Below, one piece after another: positions 43,430-56,800 of a stretch of DNA of 64,000 bases. The number at the start of each line of letters is the position of its first letter. The stretch's first letter is position 1. Origin of the DNA: Chaetoderma sp. LZ-2023a (taxonomy: Eukaryota; Mollusca; Caudofoveata; Chaetodermatida; Chaetodermatidae); the NCBI GenBank assembly GCA_034401795.1, contig CM067366.1, positions 74,840,129 through 74,904,128 on the forward strand. The letters run 5' to 3'. Both the position numbers and the translations under genes were made by a program. The notes under the pieces are model-generated. The model searched no databases. It was not told the origin of the DNA and saw nothing but the letters and a program-made list of their open reading frames with translations.

Positions 43430-43745
43430 GACGATTCCAGTTTATCCATTAATCATATGATGTCATAATCAAATACGTAATGTGCAGGATGACATCATAA
43501 TCGACTACGTCATGAATGATGCAGCTAAGTTCATCACAAAATGAATAATTGATGATGCACTTCATGCATTGTTGTACGAATTGTATGTCTTGACTATTTA
43601 ATAAACATGTTGTTGCATATCTTGAAACTAATTTGATTAGGAGCTTATGGCAGCAACAGCACAGTAAAATTAGTTTCAAAATACTCAACACCTTACCTTT
43701 ATCTTTTTCTGGAAATTGAGATTCAGGGAGGGCAATGATTGATCG
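43430..43745. repeat. Palindromic repeat family P2, copy 6
   Basis: ATCATATGATGTCATAATCA, TTGTACGAATTGTATGTCTT, CTTGAAACTAATTTGATTAG and AAATTAGTTTCAAAATACTC in the same order as copy 4, with one arm of the core shortened. Confidence 0.7.
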
Positions 43746-43912
43746 ACTGGCAAAGCATGACTGGGCCTTAACTAGGGATGTGTGGGGCATAACTAAAACT
43801 AGATTCCTCCATTATGTTTGAAGTTTTCATGATCCTGCGGTAGGTTATTTCTGAGCTGTAGTGTAAAAGGTGTACCTGCGTGATCGTAATATAAAGCATG
43901 ACTTATACTCAC

Positions 43913-44048
43913 ATTAGCATAAAGATTCCAGAGTGTGCGAACTGTAAGAAAGCGGTGGATATCCACTCCATAATCGAGAAAGAGCTGCACAAATTCAATT
44001 CGATCCTGAACTAGTGCCGTAAACAATGCATCATACATGTTAATTTTC
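43913..44048 (-). CDS. TRPM-like cation channel, internal exon (first visible)
   Basis: A 136-nt exon bounded by an acceptor (TTGTTTTCAG/A at 44049) and a donor (GCTAAT/GTGAGT). It encodes MYDALFTALVQDRIEFVQLF, LDYGVDIHRFLTVRTLWNLY and AN. The pattern AL..DR.(E/D)FV.L(F/L)(L/I)..GV..H.FLT...L..LY is characteristic of the cytosolic TRPM homology region. It begins with one spare base (so the upstream exon ends in phase 2) and ends in phase 0. The next visible exon is 16.6 kb away at 27265, across the nested DIRS elements. The upstream exon was not found in the window. Subfamily uncertain. Confidence 0.88.
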
Positions 44049-44279
44049 TGAAAACAAACAGGAAAGTGAGGGAAATATAGTCTAAAATAAATACAAAATC
44101 AGAAATGTAGGCGCAATGCAACCACTTATTGTTTAACCATCAAATTTGTTCAAGAAAAATTTAGATTTTCTCATACAAAGTATCGATTTGCAGACCAAGA
44201 GGTTATTTTTGAAAACTTATCACTGGAAAAATTCGTCTATTTGATTTTCAGGTAGATTCTGGCGGGAATTCAAGGTAAT

Positions 44280-44733
44280 TTTATATATAGGATAAACAAT
44301 GGGCCTATTCCCTGACCTGGAATATTGGCATTACAAACAATACACATTTTTTGTAAGAAATTCAACAGTTCTGGATGCTTTCTGGCAAATATGGTTGAAA
44401 TCTGCCTATCGATTCTTGAAAAGAAGTCGTTTAAGCCTGTCATCACATAAAATAGTCCAATATGGCTGTCAAACACGCTACATATTGATTGGTCCATGGC
44501 AGCCATGTTCTTTTATGTATCACCTTCCCTTGAACACACTTTAATAGGCCTTAGTCCCTAATCATATAACCCAAGTTTCAGCCCGACTTGTTCAGCAGTT
44601 CTGGAGATTAGTCATTTAAATCACAAAAATTGGGCCATCTTGGATGGCCGCTGAATAATTTCACCAATCCAGTTCCCTTGAACAAACCTTCAGATACCCA
44701 AGACTCAACCCAGAGGGCTCACGGGTGTGGACA
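44280..44733 (+). repeat. Pearl-like element fragment, left of element C
   Basis: Contains AATATGGCTGTCAAACACGC, TTGATTGGTCCATGGCAGCC, TTCCCTTGAACACACTTTAA and GTCCCTAATCATATAACCCA, as in 21287-23070 and 46711-47483. The start motif is degenerate and the 3' end is lost at the border of element C. Confidence 0.55.
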
Positions 44734-44735
44734 GG

Positions 44736-45450
44736 AAAAAATCCCCATTTTTCTTTCTGCGAAACTTCAACATACTCTCCATTGGGATACTTTCTGCATC
44801 CTTTTTCCAAACTTACTACGCATGGTAAATTAGACCTTTATAGACACCGCTAGCATAACTGGGCCCTAGCACAGGCAGGACTCGGGTACTTGTAGTTCCC
44901 CAACTACAGTACCCGATTCCCTGCACAAATTCTCTTTTCCAAATGAAAGGAGCACAGTTCTTGAAACAGCAAGACCCACCTTGTGGGGCGGATGAGGTGG
45001 GCCCGTATCCCAATGGTGAGTATGTTGAAGTTTCGCAGAAACAAAAATGGGGATTTTTTCCCTTTCTACTTCAACTATCACCTCACCATTGGGATACTTT
45101 CTGCATTCCACCAGACTTCTAAAATAGTCTGGCGGGAGGAGGTGAGGTCTTGCACCTGATTCTTAAGAAAGAGGGTTACGACTAGTACACACAGACAGGA
45201 TATAAACCTATAACTGGAGTCTTGACAACTCAATACATAAATGTACGAGTTAGAGAATTGTGATAATTGCCTGCCACCACCACCCACCACCCTTTTTAAA
45301 ACAGGAGGTAGGCAATTTAAGGTACCCTGACTGAGTCTGGTCTCGCTACTTTGCTGTGGTCCAGAATACAGGCATGGTCGGATATAGAAGTGCATCGATA
45401 ATAATGTAAGGTCAGTACGAAAGCATATTAGGCATGGTGAAACCAGCAAT
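44736..45450 (-). other. C 3' terminal repeat, ICR and 3' UTR
   Basis: The tip (AAAAAATCCCCATTTTTCTT) recurs inverted at about 45030-45063. The second ICR half (TTCAACTATCACCTCACCAT) complements the right end. A hairpin TCGGGTACT..AGTACCCGA lies at 44882-44917. The UTR resembles that of D (TCTGGCGGGAGGAGGTGAGG against CCTGGTGGGAAGGGGCAAG). C-rich at 45275-45292. Confidence 0.78.
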
Positions 45451-45459
45451 TCTATGAAT

Positions 45460-45495
<36 letters not shown>

Positions 45496-45498
<3 letters not shown>

Positions 45499-46568
45499 GG
45501 CTTCAGAAACAGAATTTTCCCAGCCGAACATGCCACTTTGGAAATGGAAGGGGGGGGGGGGGGCCGGGTGTGGGCAGAGAAAATGCATGATGTAATACTG
45601 CAGCTTCGAATAGGACAAGGGCTGTAAATTTTCTAAATTGAAATCTTCGCGTAAAGGGGGGGGGGGGGGGACTTCTATTAGGTATATTTCATGAAAATAT
45701 TGGGGAAAAAAAGATAAAAAGATAGCACAGAAATAGAATACATTTGATGCTAGAAAATCTTACCATCTTACGCCTATGCTTAATGGATACCTTATATCCA
45801 TCATCTCGGGAGTGAAATTATTAACTGGGACCACCTAAATATTGCTCATACTTTAATAAACATTGTTTACTTCATCAAAATTAATCCAAATCTTGACACA
45901 AAATGTCGTCGAGATAAAATATAAATCCCAGGATTTATCAGCTACCGCTTATTGTCTCCCTTTGCATGATGTGTTTAGGTCGTTACTCGAGTAGCGCGAT
46001 GATGCTAATATTAGTACCCGGGTAGAGACTTGCTCAATCCACATATATAGGAAGGGAACTTCGATTAGCTATGAGAGTGACAGCATAAACGTGTTCTATT
46101 GCGGAAGCTGATTAATACTCGGTAGAATCATCTGCATTTTACTGACCGAACATACTGGACTCGGGAACTCGGAATGTACGATATATATAATCATTTCATG
46201 ATGGTAACCGAGTATTATACATTCAAGCCGATCCGCATATTTGGTACCCGTTAAAATAACTTTTTCTGTTGATAGCTGTATCATACAAGTGACGTAAGTT
46301 GGATGGTATTTTCGCAGTTATTGCAAAATTTCATTTCAAATCTCATTTTATTTAACATTTATAAGTTATTTAACTCACATATTTTTTTTTTATTTACACA
46401 AACTGTTGAAATTTGGATGCGACTTCTATTAGATACATTTGCTGGGTTTTTTATGCACAATGATTTAACAAAATACTTTCATTGCTGTCCGACTGGACAT
46501 CACATTTACCGGTCATCAAAGACAATTCTCGGACATGTCTGGACAATATGGACATTTTTGAAGCCCTG
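45496..46568. mobile_element. hAT-like MITE or fragment with CAGGGCTTC inverted ends
   Basis: Left end CAGGGCTTCAGAAACAG and right end TTTTTGAAGCCCTG are inverted, and both sides are TATATATA, consistent with an 8-bp duplication in a (TA)n target. No transposase is seen. The inside has poly-G runs at 45550-45561 and 45656-45670. Confidence 0.6.
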
Positions 46569-47483
<915 letters not shown>

Positions 47484-47914
47484 TTAGCGCATGAAGCACT
47501 AACATCTGAAATTGTGTGGCACACGCAATCAGGCAATGATTTGAACATCGGATAACACAACTGATGGTGAGAGAAATGACCGTATGTCAAATGTGTTCCC
47601 CCCTCCTTTTGGGAAAGGAGAGGCTATGACCTCAATGTACTCTCTAAGTACTAGTGCTAAGCACTACAGGACACGAGACGAAAGACTTCATTTTCGTATG
47701 CTCTCAATAAATGAACAACATAATACACACATACAATTACCTTTTCATTAAAAAAGGGTAATACATCATGACAATAAATTATGTAACAACAAAAGGCAGT
47801 ACTGACCTTATGCATGTAAGCCGTATCCATCCAGTCCACTTCAGTGAAGGAAAAAAATGATACACGATTATGCGGTTGTTTCCACAATTAAAATATGCTG
47901 TCTGAAGACAGCAA

Positions 47915-49190
47915 GTGGATTAGTGGTGTCATGGAGGTAATGGTCGGTAAAACTGTGACTCGCAGTGCCACTGAGCTACCGACATAATGTCATCCACCGG
48001 CACCCTGTTAAACAGGGGGGGGGGGGGTGGGGGGGGGGTGTGTGTGTGTGGAATGCCACTACGCCATAGACACTGTGAGCCTTGGCTAAGTCAACTTGTT
48101 TACCAGTGGCAGATTTGTAGCAAAATTGAATACATTCCACAATCCACCTAGATATAGTGTCTTTTGACGCCCTGCCATGGGGTTCAATATAAGACAACCA
48201 TAACGAGGATGGGTCCGTCCGCCATTCCTGTGTACATTGTTTGTACCTGTTTAATGCACGGGCTGGACACCATGGTTTTCAATTAGGATCAAACATAGTC
48301 AAAGCTGGTAAAATAATTGGTTGACCTGGATATTTCAGACTGATTCTTAGCCATGAAATTAATTCTAGGTAGAAGGAGGCTAAGGCCTTCCCCTGTAACC
48401 ACATAACGGTCGGCTCGGCGGATAAAGCATGAATTTCGCTTCTCCGTCTTGCAGAGGCTGCAGGAATTAGAAATACAGTGTTAAGTGTCAACATTTTCAT
48501 AGAAATGGCACTTAGTGGTTCAAAGGGTTTATCAGCTAGAACTTGAAGCAATAGAGATAAACTCCAAGATGGTATCGCTGGTGGATTTCTCGGTCTTAGA
48601 TTACCCATGACTTTTATTAAAGTGTTCAATGAACAGACTTCATCATTTCCCCTATCAGTCTAGCAAGGGATAAGTGACATAAAAGCTGACTTGTAGCCAG
48701 CAATAGAGTTAGACTTGTGGTTAGAGGCTTCATACAGGTGACAGAGGAAATCGGCTACTACCTGAATATACGCATCCATTGGATTAACATCTCTGTTTGA
48801 GAACCATCATGCAAATCTATTGATTTTATAGTTATATGCTCTGGAGGTTGACCCCCTTCTGGCTTTTGCCATAACACGGCTGCCTGCTCAGAAAAGCCCT
48901 CCGTAACTTTAGATTACTTGACAACATCCACGCAGTCAATTGGAACATTGACGGGTTGTTGTGAAGGGACTTTCCCTGTAAAATAATATTGTCCATCAGA
49001 GGCAGAGGAACCGGATTGCAGACCAGATGGTCCAGCAGATCTGTATACCATGATCGGCTTGGCAATCATAAGCATTTGGCACTCCTCCTGCCTGATTTTC
49101 TGAAGAACCCTTGGAATCAGGATTGCTGGTGGGAATGATACATTCCCTCCCAACTGATAGCTAGTGCATCTGTTGCACAAGCACTTGGTA
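47915..49190 (-). pseudogene. DIRS tyrosine recombinase and post-RH remnants (B2)
   Basis: YR pieces: SYIEPHGRASKDTISRWIVE, KAHSVYGVVA (HxxR changed to HxxY), ASARRRSEIHALSAE and NLRPRNPPAIPSWSLSLLLQ. A G-run expansion at 48019-48038 and a GT repeat sit in the coding part. Post-RH pieces: PSRSWYTDLLDHLVCNPVPL and LTAWMLSSNLKLRRAFLS. Many frameshifts and stops; RT and most of RH are absent. Confidence 0.85.
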
Positions 49191-49922
49191 GAGTTGAGCG
49201 ATATTGGATTTTGGTAGACAGTAACAGTATCTGGGAAAATACCGGGGTATCACGGTATGTCGTCTAGGTGATTGGGCCTTAGGATAAGATGGGTTTTTTC
49301 AAATTGGTAGTAATTGCCATGAAAACTCAACCCGTACGAAAATCATGGCTCATAGCACAAACGGAACATCTGACATTACTGATCGCCACTAGCATGGATT
49401 AAGGTGATCTAAAAGTCACATGTGATATATATATACCATGCATTAACTTCGTATTTTATGCCGTTCTTGATGTTTTCAACCATTTAACGAATTTCTGTCA
49501 TAAAAAGAACATTCACCACTTGCAAAAAGGAATTCCAAAAGCTCAAATCTGATTGGTAGACATCTAACGGTCCAATTCTCGCATATCCACCCACTAATCC
49601 AACAGGCATTCCTATTGATCTAAGACACAGCCAGTTGTGACCCATTCATGGTCATTTAAAAAATCGAGTAAAGATCAGGGGGGATTACAATAGTGATTTC
49701 CTAGATCCGAGCTAAGTTTTGTTTTGAACAGCATTCTCAAAGCAGAGCTCTAACATATTTGCTAGCCGATATTGGTTTGCATAGTGTAATGACGTCATCA
49801 GACTGGTATGCGAAATGAAAGCGAGGCTTGCTGTCAAGATGGCAGCGTACTTTCATTTCGCGGAAATAGAAATAATTATTGGCTGTTTCAGTGTTTATTA
49901 ACATGTTTATTATCATGAAACA
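49191..49922. other. Unassigned insert in B2
   Basis: Sits where B2 RT and the gag C-terminus should be. It contains ATACCGGGGTATCACGGTA and a weakly inverted GCGAAATGAAAG/CTTTCATTTCGCGG pair near 49812 and 49850. No protein. Possibly a MITE plus deletion. Confidence 0.4.
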
Positions 49923-50548
49923 TTAAATAAAACGATTTAATTGAAGATAATATGAGAATAGCACACTGCTGATTACCAGCCAGTGCCACGCATCAGACCA
50001 GTCCGCCTTTATGGCCACCTGTGAGTGCTCGACAAGGCATGGGCCTTCGTCATCCTCTACAGCACTCACAGGTGTAAACGTGGCTGGAGCCGTGGATAAC
50101 CCTGCCAGACCATGGAAAACATGTGGGCCCGAGAGAGCAGGCATGTTATGCGCCACGGGCGAAAAGCCAGGAGCCGGTGCCATGGAAGTGTGCGGGGTGT
50201 AATTCACCACACCATGGTCTGGACCAGCCGCCGTCATATTCTCGGCAAGCTGAGGTATACAGTAACAGCGGTCACCCTCTCCAACCCAGGCCACCCTTTG
50301 AGCCGTGAAGGCTACCCCTGCAGGAGTAGTCCCATGGAAAAAATTGCCCATGCTCCCCGCGAGGGGTGCATGTTCATCCATTTCCATGTCCACTGCTTCA
50401 ATGGGTGAACCCAGCAGAAAATCCTCTTCCTCCTGGCCATCATAGACTGCCTCTGGGCTAGCAAAGAGCGCTAATCCGGGCTAGCCAGGGAAGGTACCGT
50501 AAGAGATACTTAAGCTTGATAGATCGGTTACAACCGGCACAAGATGGC
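49923..50548 (-). pseudogene. DIRS gag-like protein (B2), internally deleted
   Basis: Starts after TTTCAG at 50549-50554 with KPSCAGCNRSIKL, then loses about 430 bp up to the acidic block. From 50393 the frame is open: NFFHGTTPAGVAFTAQRVAW, PALSGPHVFHGLAGLS, VEDDEGPCLVEHSQVAIKAD, WSDAWHWLV. It ends where the unassigned insert starts. Confidence 0.75.
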
Positions 50549-51311
50549 TTCTGAAAAAATGGACAAGACGACGACCATGAGCTAAGGTTTCTTTTACAAT
50601 TAAATAAAATTAACCGATAAAGGAGAGAGAAATCACATATAGGCCTATACAGGACGGGTGAGAAAGATCAACAACCAGCCTCAAAGAGGAACTTAATAAC
50701 AATAATAATAAGGTTGATTATGATGTCATAATTTCCATAAATAGAAAGAGACGAACAACATCCAGGTGTAAGACGAATTGTATTAATACAAGAGCATACT
50801 AAATAGTAAATGAACACAGTAATAGCTCATGATAATGATACAGATAAACAGTACTGTATTACTGAAAAAATATTGGCAGCAAATAATCACAAATATTTTA
50901 CAGTGCCATAAAGCATAGCTAGAGTATCTGCGTCTTTAGCAAAGGCATACCACCACGTCCTGCTCTCGGAAGCTCCACCAGACAACCACTCTTCATCACC
51001 ACTCACTTACTTATAAAGGGAAGGGTGGGACCAGAGGGCAGAATCAAATGACAAGCTTGCTCTTATGGAAGCTTATATCACTCTGGGTAGTCTTTTTTCC
51101 TAACATTTATAGGGAAAATAGTGGAGACAAACACTTTTAGATGTGTACAAACCTCCTTACAGTAACCTGTGGACACAAGCACAAAGAGAGATTAACATTT
51201 TATGGTGCCAGATAATAAAATTACCAGTTTTCTGAGCGCCTATAATGTCTATACCACGCCACGGAAATAGGTGACACCGTGTAATTAAGACATAATTGTA
51301 ATAGAGATCAC

Positions 51312-51355
51312 CTGATAACTCGGTCCTGAAGTGACGAATTATGATGGTCAGACAT
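51312..51355 (-). other. B2 5' coding exon of gag (degenerate)
   Basis: ATG at 51355-51353, encodes MSDHHNSSLQDRVI and ends at an AG/GTGATC donor. It is 44 nt, so 7 nt shorter than in B1 and out of phase. The start MSD and the donor are as in B1. Confidence 0.55.
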
Positions 51356-51424
51356 GACAACAAACACAACCTTTGATAGATAATTGAGCAAAAACTTAGC
51401 AAGTAGTAGAAAAACACAAGCATG

Positions 51425-51616
51425 TGGTTCAGGCCAATAGTCAAGAAAGAGACAGTGTCGCATGCGCCAGGTTGGGGCCGGAATCCGGCAGACTGTCACC
51501 TGTCTACCTGCCCAGTAAGGGCACCTATCTGTTTTAAATTGGGGTTATTGAGTAAAGGTCGATATTTAGGAAATATCATAGTGTTAGGGAGGTAAGTATA
51601 TCTCTTGAAGTGAAAT
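51425..51616 (+). repeat. B2 5' (right) inverted terminal repeat
   Basis: CATGTGGTTCAGGCCAATAG, CTGCCCAGTAAGGGCACCTA, GTTAGGGAGGTAAGTATATC and CTTGAAGTGAAAT align with the B1 right end at 42060-42265. Confidence 0.85.
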
Positions 51617-51701
51617 TGTCTTTGCTTCTGTTGTTGCCTCTGCTGCTGCCGGGGGGGGGGGGGGCTTGTAGACGCCACTGGTAATCCTGCTCAGCATTCT
51701 G

Positions 51702-52985
51702 CTAGTGACCACTGGCACAAACTTGGCCACCATCGCCACTGAGATCGTGGCGACCAGAGACATGTTCACGTCTACGGCGACGGTTGTTATAACCTGAAGA
51801 CGGCATCCTTCTTGGACCCTGACCTCGAAGCCCACCTGCCAGAAGTTCCTCCGCCTGTTTAAGATTTTCTACCTGCCGTTGTAAGTCTACCTGGTCCTGA
51901 GCGATGCCTGCAAGCTGGCCCAGTTTCTCACGTGCCTGGCCACTGAGCAATGCAGGTCCATGCAAGCTAGCTCCAATCAATGGACCTGCGACCCTAGTCA
52001 GAGGCTGAACTTCAGAAAGCACCCAGCAACGACGCATTCTCGTTGCCAGAGTCACTGCCTGTACTGAACAATCCACTGCTAGTCTTAAAGCGTCAAGAGT
52101 CACTAGTGACACCTCTGTTGAAACAACATGACCTAACCTTGTTTCATTAACAGAGGAAATCAGCAGGCGAAAAGCGTGCAATAATGCCGCTATATTCTAA
52201 TGGACTGCCTTCCTCAATTGCAAGGAGATCCGTCTCCATCTGTACAAACTGGCTTGTCACCATGCATCGTAACTTTTCACCTTGGACTGGACGTGGTAAA
52301 CAATAACCATCATAGTCACCCTCAAGCAGATCGGGAGGCTTGATGAATTTTTCATATTCTTGGCGTGGAACTCGGCATCTCTATCTTACCTCCCGTGGCA
52401 TCTTTGGTAGCTTACATGTAGCACTAAATTGCTCTGAAGCTACCTGAAGGGCCGACACAATCTTCTTATGCAGAGACATATCTTGCATTTCTGCTTGTGG
52501 GGTGCCGCCTTGCCTCTGTCTTGTCCTAGCCCAAACAGCCGATTCTGTGATGTTTGAATCTTCAAAACTGATGTTTGGGTCAATTTTACTAAGCCACTTG
52601 AATTCTGGGTACCAATCTGCATACGATGCGAATTGATCTTTAAGTAAATTCTGACCATCTGCTAAAGGAATGATGGCATTTGCTTGGACTGTAGATGATG
52701 GCTGCTACCCCGCCTCAACCTCATATCTGCCAATCATACGCTACACAGTGGAGGGTGCCCCAGACATAAAGGAAGGGTTTCAAGGGTTGACCACGTGGAA
52801 AGGGAAAGACAACAAAATCTCCAAACCAGAAGGTTTGAAATTTCCCCAAAGAGTATTTTCCCCAGATGAAGGAGAAAAAATTACTTAAGGCAACCCCTAT
52901 CTGAAATAACCGTTCAAGGACGGGAGAAATAAAACTTTGAATAAATTCCAAGACATGACAAAGTCCTCCCATGGATCTCATGACC
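51702..52985 (-). pseudogene. DIRS gag-like protein (C), degenerate
   Basis: Pieces in order: HVLEFIQSFISPVLERLFQI (matching the MQGFLHSVLPTLV helix of D), a segment with KLPKMPREVR then RCRVPRQEYEKF (A: RLAKAPREVARRCRIVPLDY), SVNETRLGHVVSTEVSLVTL, and GASLHGPALLSGQAREKLGQ (D: GTPLTGPSIFGGQA). The Arg-rich GYNNRRRRREHVSG part near 51790 ends it. At least two stops or frame changes. It identifies element C as a relative of D. Confidence 0.7.
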
Positions 52986-53329
52986 GTCCACTACTAGCAT
53001 TAAAGCAAGTAGAAAATGAAGTAGATGAGCGCTAAACACAGAAATAATATACCCACAAATCACGAAATGTACCCAACGGCGGAAAAACATGTGACAAAAC
53101 GGCGCCCATTAAGAACAAATGCATGCCGAGAACAACATCCAGCGGTCAGACTTAGAACGAAAACCGGTTATTCAAATACAAATATTTAATTAGCGAACTA
53201 AGAACAACTACACCTCTTTAGGGGATGAGTCTCCAAGCTCCACCAAAGACTTCTCGTTATTATCCATGATAACTCACAAAATTCAAGTCAAATCTCCACA
53301 CTAAAAGCATGCAAAACATATAAATGTTG

Positions 53330-53514
53330 CAACATGTTTCGCTGTTTGGAAAAAGAGGATTTATGCAGGGAATCGGATACCGTAGTTGGCGAACTGAGTA
53401 CCCGAGTCCCGCCTATACTAGGACCCAGTTATGCTAGGGGTGTCTATAGAAATCTAATTCACCAAGCGGAATAAGTTTGGAAAAAGGATGCAGAAAGTAT
53501 CCCAATGGTGAGGT
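53330..53514 (+). repeat. C 5' (right) inverted terminal repeat
   Basis: GCAGGGAATCGGATACCGTA, GTACCCGAGTCC, GACCCAGTTATGCTAGGGGT and AAAAAGGATGCAGAAAGTAT are the complement of 44760-44920. The 5' UTR of C, about 52986-53329, is noncoding. Confidence 0.82.
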
Positions 53515-53599
53515 GACTGGTGGCCCGACACAGGGCTAGAGTGACTCGAAGGAGAGGACAGCTTGCATGATGACCGGTCAAATGGTCCCCGTGGACGGG

Positions 53600-53880
53600 G
53601 ATGATCTTCAGATGTTTCATAGATTTTTAAAGACTTCTAAAATCAGCCAAATTCCAAGATGGCCATCGGATTGGCTGATTGGTTTCGTTTAGACAAACTT
53701 GGATCTCTGTGCCCAGAGGACATTTCCTTCCGAATATAATAGAAATCAGCCGGGTGGTTCTCGAGAACACATTTCAAATTTCCTATTGCTTTAGCGAGTG
53801 TTTGGCAGGAAAATGATCCAAGATGGCTACCAATCCAATTTCGAAAGTGGCAAATTTGAAGTCAGCATATCAAACAAGAA
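53600..53880 (+). repeat. Pearl-like element fragment, right of element C
   Basis: CCAAGATGGCCATCGGATTG, GACAAACTTGGATCTCTGTG, CCTATTGCTTTAG and CAAGATGGCTACCAATCC. May be the other part of the fragment at 44280-44733, separated by element C. Confidence 0.5.
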
Positions 53881-56800
53881 TGCTGAAGCGTGCAATGTCT
53901 CGCCTGTAACGGTATGGATAGTGTCAATTGCCCAAGCAATCTTGGCATGGTTCATAAGATGTATATTCTGTGAGGCACCAACAAATCAATTAAACATGAA
54001 GCATTTTGCTAAACTTCAGATCTTATCTTGAGAAAATTTCACAAAATGAAATTAGTAATGATGCGGATCGTACCCATGCATAGTATATAATGCTGCTTCA
54101 AAATTTTGATATCTGGTGAGTCATTGTTGAAAGATAATGGCCCAAATCAAAAACAAATAAAAAATCCACCAAAAAAAAAAAGAAAAATATTTTAAAAGTT
54201 AAAATGAAAAAAAATAGAAAAGGTTCCCAAAATTCTTCTAACTAGTGATAAGGCCGATTACATCAATGTATGGCATAGAACATGATCTGTAAAGTTTTAT
54301 GGAAATCTAAAAAACCATTGTTGAAGAATAAGGTGATTTAAGATCCTTAAGCAGAACATGAACAATTTTCTAAGTCCAAAATTGTGAAAAGTTCCCCAAA
54401 ATTCAAAATAGTGATGATGTGGATTGCATCCCATTGCAAAGATGGGATTTGTGGATTAGCTACCCGCAAACCCACCGCTACCTTTTTGGTACCCAGGTGA
54501 ATATTTGCAGATGAACTTTGACACTGTGCGGGTCAAGCAAGTTTTGGGTCACATCCTCGGTCTTGAGTATTCGTTGCATCATCATCATAATACGTCATTA
54601 AGAATAGGACCAAATATTTAGGTCGCTATTAGCAGTTTCTAATAGGACCGATCATATAGGTCGCTATAGACATGATAGAGTGGTGTAGAACATTTATGTA
54701 ATGAGTATTTATATCATGACGGGATATCCGATTACCATCACTGCTCTTTCCTATAATCATGCGTGCTGTATGCTAAATGTAGTAATATATTTTATGTGCA
54801 CTGAAAATTTTGAGGGATTTTAAATGGATGGTTATAATCATTGGTGATAGATATATTGAATTAGCCATATTTGATTTCTGTTTGGTTAGGATTGGTTGCT
54901 ACAATCAATCTAGTTTTGTCATTTTACAATCAGGATTCAGAACGAATAATTTGTATAATATTCAACACACGCTAAAGTCATAGTCATAATCTGTTTATGA
55001 GGAATAAACTGAATCTTTTACCCTTTGTAGGCTAGAAAACTGGTTCTACCATTTTGATACAAGTTATGGATACCGTAATGGTAAGAAGCTGTTGGATCAA
55101 GTACAAGATTGGCTTACAATTAAGGAGAGATTATTACCTGATTCGAAGAAATAGTCAGATAGCATGGATAGAGTGAATAGATCCAGTTATATGATTCAGT
55201 ACCATGTAGAAATCCCATGATGTATGCGTAATTCTGGTAATTACCCAGAATGTACATGACAGGTCAGAGATCACCTAGGCATATGTCATGATGGCTCATA
55301 ACCATTAGTTTTCAGGTCCAAATATTATTCTTCCATAGTGAAAGTAAGCCCGGTAGTTTAATACATGCGTGGTTAACGCTCTTCTCATAATAAAGCAAAT
55401 GAGTAGGATGCAGAAGGTATGCAAGGAATGGATACTTGATGGGTGTTGTCAAAGCAGAAAAGTTTACATATTCTGTCAGAGGCATCACTTGCATACCGGT
55501 TCGAACAGCTTCGCTCTGATCAACTTATTTGCATAGGAAGGAGAGCTTTAGCCAATCCAAGCACATGGATTTTGGAAATCACCGGGAAAGCCCTCTGAAA
55601 CGTCATTAGAAATACATCATGTACGGATCGACTTTTATTGTATATAAGGCCGTGCATGATGTGAATTAGTTAAGTTCCGACTACGCTCCTGATTGAGAAA
55701 GTTACACTCTTGACAAGAATTCACATCGTTAGTTGCTCTACATTTTAGACACGTAGTTTTGTTAATAGCAGAATTATTTCTAAATTGCAATTTTAAGCTT
55801 ATATAGAGAAGTATAGTTATTCTAGTTTTACAAAGCCTGCAATACAGCTATTTAAAGGACAATTCCGGGATTGGTAAAAGTGTACTTTATTTGAAAGACT
55901 AATATATGACTATCATATTGGATCCTAAATAAAAACAATTGGCAAATAATACGAGTAATTATACCATCGTAAACATGGGATTCTTTTATCTCCTGGGCGG
56001 CGCCATTTTCTTGCAACGAGAGCGAGATTTCACGAGATCCTGACATCATCCCCGCACCAACGCTATCTTTGCCGAGCATGAAGGCTGTACAGAGTAAATA
56101 TGTATATGCATGGCGGCCTAGCATGTGCTAATTTGTAATCGCTAGGACATTGTCCAGTTAAGCTAGTAAGTTTTTTACTAGTCAATTAATTCTAGTATCC
56201 GAAGTCGGTGGGGAATCGTTAACCCCTACACCGCTGAAGCATAGATTCCATTTTCTCTATCCTATCAGAATGTGTTCATTTTGTAACAATGCTGCTGTAA
56301 GTCATTGCTGTGCACGACAGCAACATGTTTCAGCAACATTTTTTTCCAAAATGTACCACCAGCACTATCTCTGTAAGTAGGCTATTACGCATTTTACACG
56401 ATACGATAAGGGTTAAATGAAGTGGCACACTTGACACATGCGTATTGTCAAATTACTCAGCCGACTCAAGATACCGTTATAGCGTGTGTCGCAGGCTGTG
56501 TAAATATATATTCCAAAAAAACATATATGATAATATTGCCGGAACCACTGAATCGATTGTAATCATTCTGATAGCTACCTGTAGCTACAAATTATAGGAT
56601 TTATCCAATGCTAGGGATGTTAGAATCGGCCTAGTCATCCAAAAGATACTCTCTGCAGGAAAAACTAAGCCAGCAAAATTCAAACAAAAATTTCAGGATT
56701 CGCTCTATCCATCATCCCATATCAGAATGAGTATTACAGCTACAATGACAGAACTTGCTGTGCTGAAGCTTTATAATGTTATCACATAATGGGAAAAATT

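Larger units (their letters stand above)
47484..51616 (-). mobile_element. DIRS-type retrotransposon B2, 3' truncated, inside C
   Basis: The right end (51425-51616) matches B1. The left end lacks terminal repeat and ICR and starts inside the 3' UTR at about 47484 (GCATGAAGCACTAACATCTG). It keeps YR, part of RH, part of gag, the 5' exon and the 5' terminal repeat, all damaged. It joins C gag at GTGAAATT/GTCTTTGC near 51616. Confidence 0.82.

Noticed and set aside
43455..43790. 113-codon minus-strand frame next to the TRPM exon
   Set aside because: Lies in P2 palindromic repeats found elsewhere as noncoding copies.
51496..51678. Gln/Arg-rich frame at the B2-C junction
   Set aside because: Spans the B2 terminal repeat and the C gag fragment; an artefact of the junction.
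55638..55740. TATATAAGG promoter-like sequence
   Set aside because: No downstream coding exon or transcription evidence; TATA-like strings are common in AT-rich DNA.
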